In this document: positions 1-5,331 of the stretch, piece after piece
How positions within the stretch are numbered: position 1 is the first letter of the stretch
Layout: every line of letters begins with the position of its first letter
From: a virus
IMG/VR virus record: IMGVR_UViG_3300034072_000104
Location: 1 to 28,019 of that record
Length of the DNA: 28,019 bases
Direction: 5' to 3' (one strand)
Position numbers and translations under genes: made by a program
The notes under the pieces: model-generated
The model's database searches: none
What the model saw: the letters and a program-made list of their open reading frames with translations, nothing else
What the model was told of the DNA's origin: nothing

Positions 1-553
1 CTCGCCTAATACCTTTCAGCGCAGTTTCGGTAAGCGGTGACTTCTTGGCCTTTCTGATAGCAAGAAAGTCATCCCAAACAGATTCGCTAACGTCACTAGG
101 ACGAAGCGAGCTTGCCGAGCGTGTATTTATAGTTGGTTGTTGGTTATTGGTTATTGGTTGTTGGTTATTGGTTGGTTGCTCGGTCGTTGAACGCTCGTTG
201 AACGGCTGTTGAACGCCCGTTGAACGCTTGTTCATCGCTCGTTTAGCGGCCGATGCTTTTCCAGCCTTAGAAGCAGACTCTAGCTGCTGATGATAGTGTC
301 CTATCTCTCTATCGCATCGCTTGTGATGCCAGCTTCCTTCTTCAAGCGTGAAGAACATATTTAGAAGCCCTGAGATCACCTGCTCTTTATCTCGCCCATT
401 GACTTTCATGGAAAGCTCAAACAACGAGTCTGGCAAAGGTTTTTCTGTGTCGTAGTAAAGCCAGAGCAGCTTCATGTAAATCCCAACCTCTTCGTTGGTC
501 AGGAATGAAGTGTCTTTTATGAAGTCACCGATATGGTGTTGGTAGTAGTGCAT
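1..553 (-). CDS. DUF1376-type phage replication protein, N-terminal part, cut by the left edge
   Basis: I translated this open frame myself; it reads from ATG at 553 off the left edge, so about 184 residues are visible. It opens MHYYQHHIGDF, followed by helices rich in aromatic and acidic residues (FLTNEEVGIYMKLLWLYY). This is the usual start of DUF1376/YdaU-like proteins, winged-helix-like proteins found in phage replication modules and likely to bind DNA. After about residue 95 comes a low-complexity linker of Asn/Gln/Pro/Thr encoded by short DNA repeats. A charged C-terminal segment (SVWDDFLAIRKAKK) resembles other phage replication proteins. An in-frame ATG at 577 would add eight residues, but 553 has a GGGG ribosome site 5 bases upstream and matches family starts. 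The role as initiator or helicase-loader partner is inferred; the missing C-terminus could change it. Confidence 0.8.
   Translation of the reverse strand, partial: MHYYQHHIGDFIKDTSFLTNEEVGIYMKLLWLYYDTEKPLPDSLFELSMKVNGRDKEQVISGLLNMFFTLEEGSWHHKRCDREIGHYHQQLESASKAGKASAAKRAMNKRSTGVQQPFNERSTTEQPTNNQQPITNNQQPTINTRSASSLRPSDVSESVWDDFLAIRKAKKSPLTETALKGIRR
133..174. repeat. Six tandem 7-bp direct repeats, TTGGTTR
   Basis: Six uninterrupted copies of TTGG followed by TTG or TTA start at 133, 140, 147, 154, 161 and 168. They lie inside the linker of the DUF1376-type gene, where three units encode seven residues (N-N-Q-Q-P-I-T). The period is not a multiple of three. An origin-associated array is possible, but slippage-prone linker DNA is the simpler alternative. 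Confidence 0.9.
187..252. repeat. Six 11-bp direct repeats, iteron-like
   Basis: Units start at 187, 198, 209, 220, 231 and 242. The first four begin with exact TTGAACG; the last two are degenerate (TTCATCG, TTTAGCG). The spacing is exactly 11 bases throughout, about one helical turn, so a protein could contact every unit from one face of the DNA. The array sits 12 bases from the 7-bp array and inside a replication gene, as the lambda origin iterons sit inside gene O. Function as an origin is inferred. Confidence 0.85.
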
Positions 554-661
554 AAAAACCCCATCAAGGTTAGTCATCACTGAAAGATGCAAAGGGCAGG
601 TGGGTGATGAGACCACTTTTCCCCCCGTCGGGGTATCCCTTGCCGTACAACTATAGCAGCA
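554..661. other. Gap between two minus-strand genes with a GC palindrome
   Basis: This 108-base gap lies between the 116-residue protein and the DUF1376-type gene. It holds an 11-base palindrome (CCCCG-T-CGGGG) at 623-633. The palindrome is not followed by a T-run on either strand, so I do not call it a terminator. A small RNA hairpin or protein site in the replication-gene leader is possible. No clear promoter hexamers were found. Confidence 0.4.
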
Positions 662-1012
662 TTATAGCTCTATTATTTTGCAAACCCATCCCTCTTTTAG
701 CTTTGCCCAGCCATGAACCTCTATCTTCCAGCCTGCTCTCAAGATAGCCGGAAGATGCTCACACTCTGCAATCTTCTTCACCCTAGCGTTGATATTGGCC
801 CTGCTCGTTGTCTGAACTAGCAGCGTCTCTTCGTCTCTGAGGCAAAGGATGTCTCCAATACTGAAAAGGTCTTGTCGAATACGAGCCCAAGGATTCCAGT
901 GCTCGACTATTTGACATAAATAACCTCGATCTCTCAGTAAGGATAGAGACCTCTGAGTAGGACTAACCGACGAACGGCGTGTTTTCTTGGTGTCAGTGGC
1001 AGAGATTGTCAT
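662..1012 (-). CDS. Small phage protein, possible degenerate PD-(D/E)XK nuclease fold
   Basis: A 116-residue protein. Residues 1-16 are basic and Ser/Thr-rich. Then come SPTQRSLSLLRDRGY, a helix, and the block RQDLFSIGDILCL followed by ETLLVQTTSRANINARVKKI and AGWKIEVHGWAKL. That order (helix, D-x-F-x-x-G-D strand, hydrophobic strand, helix, W-x-x-E-V-x-G-W) resembles small resolvase/VRR-NUC-like PD-(D/E)XK proteins seen in phages. Where an active enzyme would carry ExK, this one has VQTT, so catalysis may be lost or use other residues. The start at 1012 has no strong ribosome site. It is divergent from the recombination operon and upstream of the DUF1376-type gene. The fold is inferred from pattern only. 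Confidence 0.6.
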   Translation of the reverse strand: MTISATDTKKTRRSSVSPTQRSLSLLRDRGYLCQIVEHWNPWARIRQDLFSIGDILCLRDEETLLVQTTSRANINARVKKIAECEHLPAILRAGWKIEVHGWAKLKEGWVCKIIEL

Positions 1013-1074
1013 CGTGACGACAGTCTTAAAGGTTTATCGAGCCTAAGATTACTCCATCACAACAAGGAGCCAAC
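1013..1074. promoter_or_regulatory. Divergent intergenic region, presumed early promoter(s)
   Basis: This 62-base gap separates the leftward replication genes from the rightward recombination operon and is the only sensible place for both promoters. A TAAGAT at 1044-1049 could be a -10 for the rightward operon, but no good -35 is placed 17 bases before it. AAGGAG at 1064-1069 is the ribosome site of the first rightward gene, 5 bases before its ATG. The promoter call rests on gene orientation, not on consensus boxes. Confidence 0.35.
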
Positions 1075-1245
1075 ATGGACGTACAGATCAAAACAGCAGA
1101 CTACGAAAGATTGTGTATCAGCGACTACGAGCAAGACATTTGGATTTCTATCTGGCATATGAAAGCACACGCAAGCATAGCTCTCAACAAAGAACAAGCA
1201 ACGCAACTTAGAGACGAACTTAACAAATACCTGGAGGCTGCATGA
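1075..1245 (+). CDS. Small phage protein, first gene of the early operon
   Basis: A 56-residue protein opening MDVQIKTADYERLCI. A hydrophobic/aromatic core (DIWISIWHMKAHASIAL) is followed by an amphipathic helix (KEQATQLRDELNKYLE). It has no signal peptide or membrane segment. The ATG is preceded by AAGGAG at 5 bases, the best ribosome site in this part of the window. Its stop overlaps the ATG of the next gene (ATGA), which suggests translational coupling. I do not recognise a family; the size and position are typical of phage early regulators or host-takeover proteins, but that is a guess. It also sits opposite a longer minus-strand open frame that has no support of its own. Confidence 0.65.
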   Translation: MDVQIKTADYERLCISDYEQDIWISIWHMKAHASIALNKEQATQLRDELNKYLEAA

Positions 1246-1376
1246 GCGTTGATTACGATGCTTGGCTTGACAGAAAACTTTACGAATACGACCGCGAGAA
1301 GGAACAAAATGACTACCAACAACAGTTGGAACAACAGGAATTTGAACTTGACGAAGTACAAGCCGACGAGGAGTGA
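1242..1376 (+). CDS. Small acidic, glutamine-rich phage protein
   Basis: A 44-residue protein opening MSVDYDAWLDRKLYEY. It is strongly acidic, with a Gln/Glu-rich probable helix (DYQQQLEQQEFELDE) and an acidic end (ADEE). The start overlaps the stop of the preceding gene by four bases, and GGAG of that gene's last codons sits about 7 bases upstream as a ribosome site. The composition resembles small acidic phage proteins near replication genes, but no family is recognised. A second, out-of-frame gene starts inside it at 1309, so the two coding regions share 68 bases. Confidence 0.55.
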   Translation: MSVDYDAWLDRKLYEYDREKEQNDYQQQLEQQEFELDEVQADEE

Positions 1377-1440
1377 CTGGGCACTATGCGCGCTATTGGG
1401 GATTTGCTACGGAACACTGCTCTTCCTGTTCATAAAGTAA
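1309..1440 (+). CDS. Short single-span membrane protein overlapping the previous gene
   Basis: A 43-residue protein starting at an ATG five bases after AAGGA. The N-terminal half is polar and Asn-rich (MTTNNSWNNRNLNL). The C-terminal half is a membrane segment (WALCALLGICYGTLLFLFI) ending in Lys, preceded by positive charges. It overlaps the acidic gene in another frame for 68 bases, then fills the otherwise empty gap up to the annealing-protein gene. The good ribosome site and clean membrane helix support it; the overlap is the main doubt. The same frame is open from further upstream, but the ATG at 1309 is the best-placed start. Role unknown. Confidence 0.45.
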   Translation: MTTNNSWNNRNLNLTKYKPTRSDWALCALLGICYGTLLFLFIK

Positions 1441-1451
1441 AGGAGCTAAAC

Positions 1452-1982
1452 ATGAAATTCGCTGAGTTAAACAAAATCAACGTCAACAGCAAGATCGAGA
1501 AGAAGAACAACCTCTCGTATCTATCCTGGGCTTGGGCTGTAGAGCAACTTTTGCTCAACGATCCGAGTGCTACGTGGGAGTACAAGCCTCACCAAATGTG
1601 GAACGAGACGGTCATGGTGTTCTGCGAGGTCAAAGCATTTGGAGTTTCTCGCACTGCCCAACTTCCGGTTATGGACCACAGAAACAAGGCGATCTCTAAT
1701 CCTGATGCTTTTGCAGTCAATACGGCTATGCAAAGGTGTTTAGCAAAGGCAATAGCTTTACACGGCATCGGTTTGTATATCTATGCTGGAGAGGATCTTC
1801 CTAGCGAGGAAAAGGTCGATGAGCTTGAGGCCTACAAGGCAAAACTTGAGGCGGCAGAGTCATTAGACACGTTAAAAGCAGAGTTCTCTCCGGCCTACAA
1901 AGCTATGAAAGACAAGCCAGAAATAAAAGAACTCGTCGCTGTTTACGAAGCCAAGAAGAAAGCACTTACGGAAGTCAAATGA
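1452..1982 (+). CDS. Sak-type (DUF1071) single-strand annealing protein
   Basis: A 176-residue protein. Residues 20-30 read NLSYLSWAWAV, 53-60 TVMVFCEV, 66-75 SRTAQLPVMD, and 82-116 hold the conserved NPDAFAVNTAMQRCLAKAIAL and GLYIYAGEDLP blocks. These are the signature blocks of the DUF1071/Sak phage recombinases, which pair single-stranded DNA with a complementary strand at resected ends. The C-terminal 55 residues are a Lys/Glu-rich helical tail. The frame is open from 1386, but the ATG at 1452 has AAAGGAG 6 bases upstream and starts where family members do. It is in the same operon as the exonuclease at 2981, its expected partner, with two accessory recombination genes between them. Its stop overlaps the next start. 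Confidence 0.88.
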   Translation: MKFAELNKINVNSKIEKKNNLSYLSWAWAVEQLLLNDPSATWEYKPHQMWNETVMVFCEVKAFGVSRTAQLPVMDHRNKAISNPDAFAVNTAMQRCLAKAIALHGIGLYIYAGEDLPSEEKVDELEAYKAKLEAAESLDTLKAEFSPAYKAMKDKPEIKELVAVYEAKKKALTEVK

Positions 1983-2332
1983 ACCTAGACCGCTTTGAAG
2001 AAGACTTGATCGACGACATCCAGACTGACCGCTGCAAGAAACTCTTGTGGTCGGTCATCAACCTGGCAGTTGAAGATGCCTGTCGTGCTCCGTATGCAAA
2101 AAAGCCAAGTACCGAGTCAATCACCGCGATGAGGTTTTTAATCGGGAACGGCAAGGAAGCTGACGTTGATTCTTGGCTGATGTGGTTAGACGTAAACGGT
2201 CCAGTATTTAGAAGGAGACTCTTGGAGGCTATGTACGACGATCACACAAACAAGTTCCAGGACATGGCAAAAAGAGCGTTCAGGTTCAACTACACCTGGT
2301 GGAGACAAAATGCGACTGATTTTAACGACTGA
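1979..2332 (+). CDS. Phage protein of unknown function in the recombination operon
   Basis: A 117-residue acidic, helical protein (MNLDRFEEDLIDDI...). A central helix has LLWSVINLAVEDACRAP, followed by SITAMRFLIGNG and DSWLMWLDVNG, and the Trp/Phe-rich end RFNYTWWRQNATDFND. It has no cysteines arranged as a zinc site beyond isolated ones, no signal peptide and no membrane segment. It starts in an ATGA overlap with the annealing protein and runs 23 bases into the NinB gene, so it is clearly translated as part of the same unit. Proteins of this look accompany phage recombination genes, but I know no assigned function. A role in DNA metabolism is inferred from neighbours only. Confidence 0.75.
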   Translation: MNLDRFEEDLIDDIQTDRCKKLLWSVINLAVEDACRAPYAKKPSTESITAMRFLIGNGKEADVDSWLMWLDVNGPVFRRRLLEAMYDDHTNKFQDMAKRAFRFNYTWWRQNATDFND

Positions 2333-2729
2333 GAATGAACGTAGGAGGGCTGTAGAGGCTCTACAAGACGCTGAATTGGGTTACATGGTAACTATTACCA
2401 AACCTCCTCGCACAGCGGCTCAGAATCGGTTTTATTGGGCCATCCTTACTGCGTGTTCCGAACAACTTATGAACCAGGAATACACACAGGACATCTGGCA
2501 CGAGTGGGCTAAGACAAGATTTCTGCCAACTCGGATCGTAGACCTTCCTGGCGGCCAAGTGAAAGAGATTGAGCCTTCTACCGCTTCTCTCACGGTCTCT
2601 GAATTCTCTGATCTTGTGGAACAACTCCTCCAGTACGCGTTGGAGAAAGGCTTGATCTGGACTGATGAGATGAAAGACGCTGAACTAGACTTAAGGAAGA
2701 TCAATGTACATAAACAAAAAGCTGCTTGA
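2310..2729 (+). CDS. ninB: NinB/Orf family recombination protein
   Basis: A 139-residue protein, close to the 146 of lambda Orf (NinB). Residues 34-45 read RTAAQNRFYWAI, the family's most recognisable motif, and a later block has QDIWHEWAKTRFLP and LTVSEFSDLVEQLL. NinB/Orf binds single-stranded DNA and SSB and can replace host RecFOR functions in loading the annealing or recombinase step. The ATG has GGAG 6 bases upstream and lies inside the preceding gene. Clustering with the Sak-type protein, the YbcO-like nuclease and the exonuclease matches lambdoid recombination regions. The C-terminal HKQKAA overlaps the start of the next gene by 26 bases. Confidence 0.87.
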   Translation: MRLILTTENERRRAVEALQDAELGYMVTITKPPRTAAQNRFYWAILTACSEQLMNQEYTQDIWHEWAKTRFLPTRIVDLPGGQVKEIEPSTASLTVSEFSDLVEQLLQYALEKGLIWTDEMKDAELDLRKINVHKQKAA

Positions 2730-2997
2730 GGCTTGCAGGCATATCCCTTGCGGATCGTGTTTTTGCGAAGATGGGACTGTAGTAGCTGCACACAGGAACC
2801 AAGGAAAAGGCATGGGAATAAAAGTGTCTGATGCTTTAGTAGCATCCCTGTGCTTTCGTTGTCACACATACTTAGACCAGGGAAAGGATATGTCTCGTGA
2901 AGAACGGAGAGACTTCTGGAACCAAGCGTATATCAACACGATGCAGGCAATGATCGAACGAGGATGGTTAAAGGTGCAAAATGGAACAAAGAACTGA
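2704..2997 (+). CDS. YbcO-like nuclease (DUF1364 family)
   Basis: A 97-residue protein. Cys16, Cys19, Cys21, His30, Cys50, Cys53 and His54 fall in the pattern C-x2-C-x-C...AAHRNQGKGMGIK...CFRCHTYLD, which is the core of the DUF1364/YbcO family. Members are small zinc-binding, HNH-like nucleases from lambdoid prophages (YbcO from DLP12) that often sit among nin genes. The conserved HIPCG and AAHRNQGKG segments are both present, as is the following helix REERRDFWNQAY. The ribosome site is AAGGA 6 bases before ATG. Its position between NinB and the exonuclease fits a role trimming or resolving recombination intermediates, though family members are not well characterised biochemically. Confidence 0.85.
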   Translation: MYINKKLLEACRHIPCGSCFCEDGTVVAAHRNQGKGMGIKVSDALVASLCFRCHTYLDQGKDMSREERRDFWNQAYINTMQAMIERGWLKVQNGTKN

Positions 2998-3577
2998 AGA
3001 TTGGTACAAAGCAAGACTAGGCCATGTAACGGCTTCTAGGGCTTCAGACGCGATTGCAAAGCAAGGTACGGCTACTAGACGGAACTATGCAATCCAGCTC
3101 GTCACAGAGCGTTTAACGGGCTTACAGACCGATTCCTTCACGAACGCTGCCATGCAGTGGGGTACAGAGCAAGAGCCTATCGCTAGAGTCGCTTATGAGC
3201 AGCATACAGGCTCGATTGTGGAGCAGACAGGCTTTCACAAGCACAAGAGCATAGAATGGCTTGGAGCCTCTCCTGATGGGTTTGTAGGCTCAGGTCTGAT
3301 TGAGATCAAGTGTCCTAACTCAAACACTCACGTTGATTACTTATTAGCAAAGGAGGTTCCCACTAAGTACAAAAGCCAAATGCTCACTCAAATGCTTGTG
3401 ACAGGTAAAACATGGTGCGACTTTGTAAGTTTCGACCCAAGGCTTCCCGATCACTTGCAGTTATTCATTGTCAGATATGAACCAAAGCCAGAGGAGTTCA
3501 AGATCATTGAGCTACAACTCACGAACTTTCTAGCCGAGGTGTCAGAAATGGAGAAATCGCTATGCCAAAAGAACTAA
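2981..3577 (+). CDS. YqaJ/lambda-type 5'-3' exonuclease
   Basis: A 198-residue protein, slightly shorter than the 226 of lambda Exo. It begins with the family opening RTEDWYKARLGHVTAS. Further motifs are GTEQEP at 61-66, ASPDG at 96-100, and LIEIKCP at 106-112. D99, E108 and K110 are the PD-(D/E)XK catalytic residues that bind Mg2+ and cut DNA. A later YKSQMLTQMLVTGK block is also diagnostic. Such enzymes resect double-strand ends to give 3' single strands for an annealing protein, here the Sak-type protein at 1452. AAAGG lies about 6 bases upstream of the ATG. It overlaps both neighbours, which ties it to the operon. Confidence 0.93.
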   Translation: MEQRTEDWYKARLGHVTASRASDAIAKQGTATRRNYAIQLVTERLTGLQTDSFTNAAMQWGTEQEPIARVAYEQHTGSIVEQTGFHKHKSIEWLGASPDGFVGSGLIEIKCPNSNTHVDYLLAKEVPTKYKSQMLTQMLVTGKTWCDFVSFDPRLPDHLQLFIVRYEPKPEEFKIIELQLTNFLAEVSEMEKSLCQKN

Positions 3578-3777
3578 CCGGAAGTATTAGCAAGAACAAG
3601 AAAAAAGAAAAAGACGCTCACCCTGATTACAGAGGGAGCGCGACTATCGGAGGGATTGACTACTGGGTATCAGGCTGGATTAACGAAGGATCTGATGGAA
3701 AGTATCTTGGTCTGAAGTTCCAACAAAAGGATGGAGAAGCGAAACCCGTAAAAAATGACGATGACGTACCGTTCTGA
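3562..3777 (+). CDS. Small protein with an SSB-like acidic C-terminal tail
   Basis: A 71-residue protein. Residues 1-20 are Lys-rich. Then comes a compact beta-rich part (HPDYRGSATIGGIDYWVSGW, followed by KYLGLKFQQ), resembling DUF736-like small phage proteins. It ends in KNDDDVPF. The last six residues nearly match the DDDIPF tip of bacterial SSB, which recruits exonucleases, helicases and primase. The gene overlaps the exonuclease stop by 16 bases and has GGAG about 8 bases upstream. I infer that it either binds single-stranded DNA itself or imitates the SSB tail to recruit repair proteins. The core is too short for a full OB fold of the usual SSB size, so this is not a standard SSB. Confidence 0.78.
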   Translation: MPKELTGSISKNKKKEKDAHPDYRGSATIGGIDYWVSGWINEGSDGKYLGLKFQQKDGEAKPVKNDDDVPF

Positions 3778-3787
3778 GGAGACAAAC

Positions 3788-4018
3788 ATGCACCTGAGCA
3801 AACACCAGAGCCTGTTGAGGCAGGCTTATATCATCAGACCTAAGCTCATAACCGATGATTCTCCGGCCCTTGAAAAGGCAATTAAGACCATCGAGAGTGA
3901 GAATCCCAGTGCGTTTTGGAAAGAGAAGGACTTTGAAAAGAGGAGGTTCTATCATGCACCACGGCCAGGCACTCCTTACGCGGCTGCTACTCATGCGTGG
4001 CCGAAGGAACTACTATGA
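3788..4018 (+). CDS. Small phage protein of unknown function
   Basis: A 76-residue protein opening MHLSKHQSLLRQAYII. It is basic and soluble, with a helical N-terminal half and an aromatic, Pro/Ala-rich end (FYHAPRPGTPYAAATHAWP). The frame is open from 3755, but the ATG at 3788 has GGAG 6 bases upstream and clears the previous stop. Its own stop overlaps the next ATG (ATGA). No family is recognised. A well-formed second start site in another frame lies inside it at 3954 (see findings). Confidence 0.6.
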   Translation: MHLSKHQSLLRQAYIIRPKLITDDSPALEKAIKTIESENPSAFWKEKDFEKRRFYHAPRPGTPYAAATHAWPKELL

Positions 4019-4203
4019 GCAACTGGAAAGAGTTAATCGAGAATCAAACGAGGAAAGAGCGGTTCAGGCCCGTCGAAGAAATATGGAGGGAGTACGGATG
4101 GATTCCTCCAAGCACCGAGTGTCCAGAGACGATGGCTAAACACAAAGCGTTTAAGGAATGGTCGATCCGTGGCATCGTGGATCAACCTTATCAAGCAAGT
4201 TAA
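4015..4203 (+). CDS. Small phage protein of unknown function
   Basis: A 62-residue protein opening MSNWKELIENQTRKERF, followed by EEIWREYGWIPPSTECPE and KAFKEWSIRGI. It is charged, Trp-rich and probably helical. The start lies in an ATGA overlap with the previous gene and AAGGA sits 6 bases upstream, so I prefer 4015 to an upstream GTG-type start at 3997. The end overlaps the next gene by 35 bases in another frame. No family is recognised. Confidence 0.6.
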   Translation: MSNWKELIENQTRKERFRPVEEIWREYGWIPPSTECPETMAKHKAFKEWSIRGIVDQPYQAS

Positions 4204-4408
4204 ATCTTCGGACGTTGAGGAGATCGCGGCAGCGTATGAGAAAGCGCTGCCGTTTGTCGTTCAGGATTGGGCGAAGATGATCCTAAAACTTCCTAGGACT
4301 AAAAGACTCCCAATTATCGAGAAGATAGACAGGGTTCACGGAGACAAGATTGGGCAAATGGTCAGGGACGAAGTCACCGCGCAACACATATCTAAACGCA
4401 ATTTATAG
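4169..4408 (+). CDS. Small phage protein, last gene of the early operon
   Basis: A 79-residue protein from a GTG start, opening MASWINLIKQVKSSDVEEIAAAYEK. The core helix has ALPFVVQDWAKMILKLP, followed by RLPIIEKIDRVHGDKIG and a basic end (ISKRNL). It has no membrane segment or signal peptide. AAGGAA lies about 12 bases before the GTG, so initiation may depend on coupling to the overlapping upstream gene. Its TAG is directly adjacent to the stop of the convergent holin gene, leaving no gap. No family is recognised. Confidence 0.6.
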   Translation: MASWINLIKQVKSSDVEEIAAAYEKALPFVVQDWAKMILKLPRTKRLPIIEKIDRVHGDKIGQMVRDEVTAQHISKRNL

Positions 4409-4834
4409 TTAAGACCTTGCAGGCGGCACTACACCCTTAACGCGTTCAAAACTTCTCATGCCAGCAATCCCAAGCATCCCGCTCAAAATAACCCACAGAG
4501 CGTCGGTATCCAGCATAGGAGGAGGCTTTACTTCTTGCGGAACGATCTGTTCTGCCTGCATCCAAGTCCATGCCCAGACCAAAAGAGGGTACAAAAGAAA
4601 CTGGTAGAACATCGCACCCGCCCCAACCCAACCGATAGCCGGCCTCCAGCCAGCAACGAACATATTCTGATTAGCAGCCTCGACCTTATTCACTTCCATC
4701 TGACCGAGGTCTATCGCTTGGTCGATACGCTTGGCCTCGAGCTCGAGCTCCATGCGCTCTTTATCGGTCGTTATCAGATCGCTAGCAACCTTGCCAACGG
4801 ACTCAATGACTGAGCCAATGCCGAGAAAATTCAT
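4409..4834 (-). CDS. Putative holin of the 3-TM phage/GTA type
   Basis: A 141-residue protein counted from ATG 4834, which overlaps the endolysin stop (ATGA). The N-terminal half is a charged helix (KERMELELEAKRIDQ). The conserved NMFVAGWRPAIGWVGAGAMF block then leads into FLLYPLLVWAWTW and, after a Pro-rich loop, ALWVILSGMLGIAGM. The GWRPAIGW signature and three hydrophobic segments fit the 3-TM holin family known from phages and gene-transfer agents (PF11351-like). It would make holes in the inner membrane for the endolysin encoded just upstream. The frame extends to 4858, but the coupled start is better supported. Confidence 0.82.
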   Translation of the reverse strand: MNFLGIGSVIESVGKVASDLITTDKERMELELEAKRIDQAIDLGQMEVNKVEAANQNMFVAGWRPAIGWVGAGAMFYQFLLYPLLVWAWTWMQAEQIVPQEVKPPPMLDTDALWVILSGMLGIAGMRSFERVKGVVPPARS

Positions 4835-5331
4835 AACTTGAGCGTCCTGTTGATCCAACCAAGGAGGAACTTCAGTTGGCTTCTATCTCGCGTCACAATG
4901 TCACGATAACGAGCGATCTTTGCAAGCGCGAAATAAGCCACGAAGAGCTCAGGATTTGATTGGTTGAGTGCTGATATGGTCTTAGGCCCGATCACGCCGT
5001 CTGGGGCCGTTTTGACGCATATCTGGGCAAGTTTGATGGACACCGGAACGCCAGCGTTGACAGCAAAGTTAAAGATGGAAGAGGCTATAACGTCGTGCGT
5101 TAAGTCATCGCCTTTGATCTTGTCCCAAAAGTTCGCTTTGTAGAAGTCTCGGACTAACTGTGTTGGAGGCGTTTCCTGGTAGTCGATATGCTGCCAGCCC
5201 TCCCACTTTGGGTGCATCTTGCGAGCAATACCCGCATAGGTCTGACCGCCACGATCTCCTTTAACCTCGTGGAGAACATAACCCCCCTCGTCCTCCATCA
5301 TTTTGTCGTACGCTTGTTCAAAGTTAGCCAA
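4831..5331 (-). CDS. GH108 endolysin (N-acetylmuramidase)
   Basis: A 166-residue protein counted from a TTG at 5331, read as MANFEQAYDKMMEDEGGY. Glu15 in E-G-G-Y is the catalytic residue of glycosyl hydrolase family 108. DRGGQTYAGIA and FNFAVNAGV are further family blocks, and DGVIGPKTISAL near residue 120 matches the C-terminal peptidoglycan-binding part. The enzyme cleaves the glycan of the cell wall at lysis. The frame stays open to 5463, but AGGGG lies 8 bases before the TTG, the length then fits the family, and no ATG start fits. It has no signal peptide, so export depends on a holin. It overlaps the phosphoesterase stop by 8 bases. Confidence 0.88.
   Translation of the reverse strand: MANFEQAYDKMMEDEGGYVLHEVKGDRGGQTYAGIARKMHPKWEGWQHIDYQETPPTQLVRDFYKANFWDKIKGDDLTHDVIASSIFNFAVNAGVPVSIKLAQICVKTAPDGVIGPKTISALNQSNPELFVAYFALAKIARYRDIVTRDRSQLKFLLGWINRTLKL

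Noticed and set aside
133-252. Possible CRISPR array
   Set aside because: Units are 7 and 11 bases with no unique spacers, and they lie inside a coding region.
1125-1361. Minus-strand open frame with a hydrophobic start
   Set aside because: It lies opposite three short plus-strand genes with good ribosome sites and has none itself.
4408-4441. Inverted repeat GTTAAG ... CTTAAC at the convergent junction
   Set aside because: The arms are AT-rich, 22 bases apart, and no T-run follows, so it is not a terminator.
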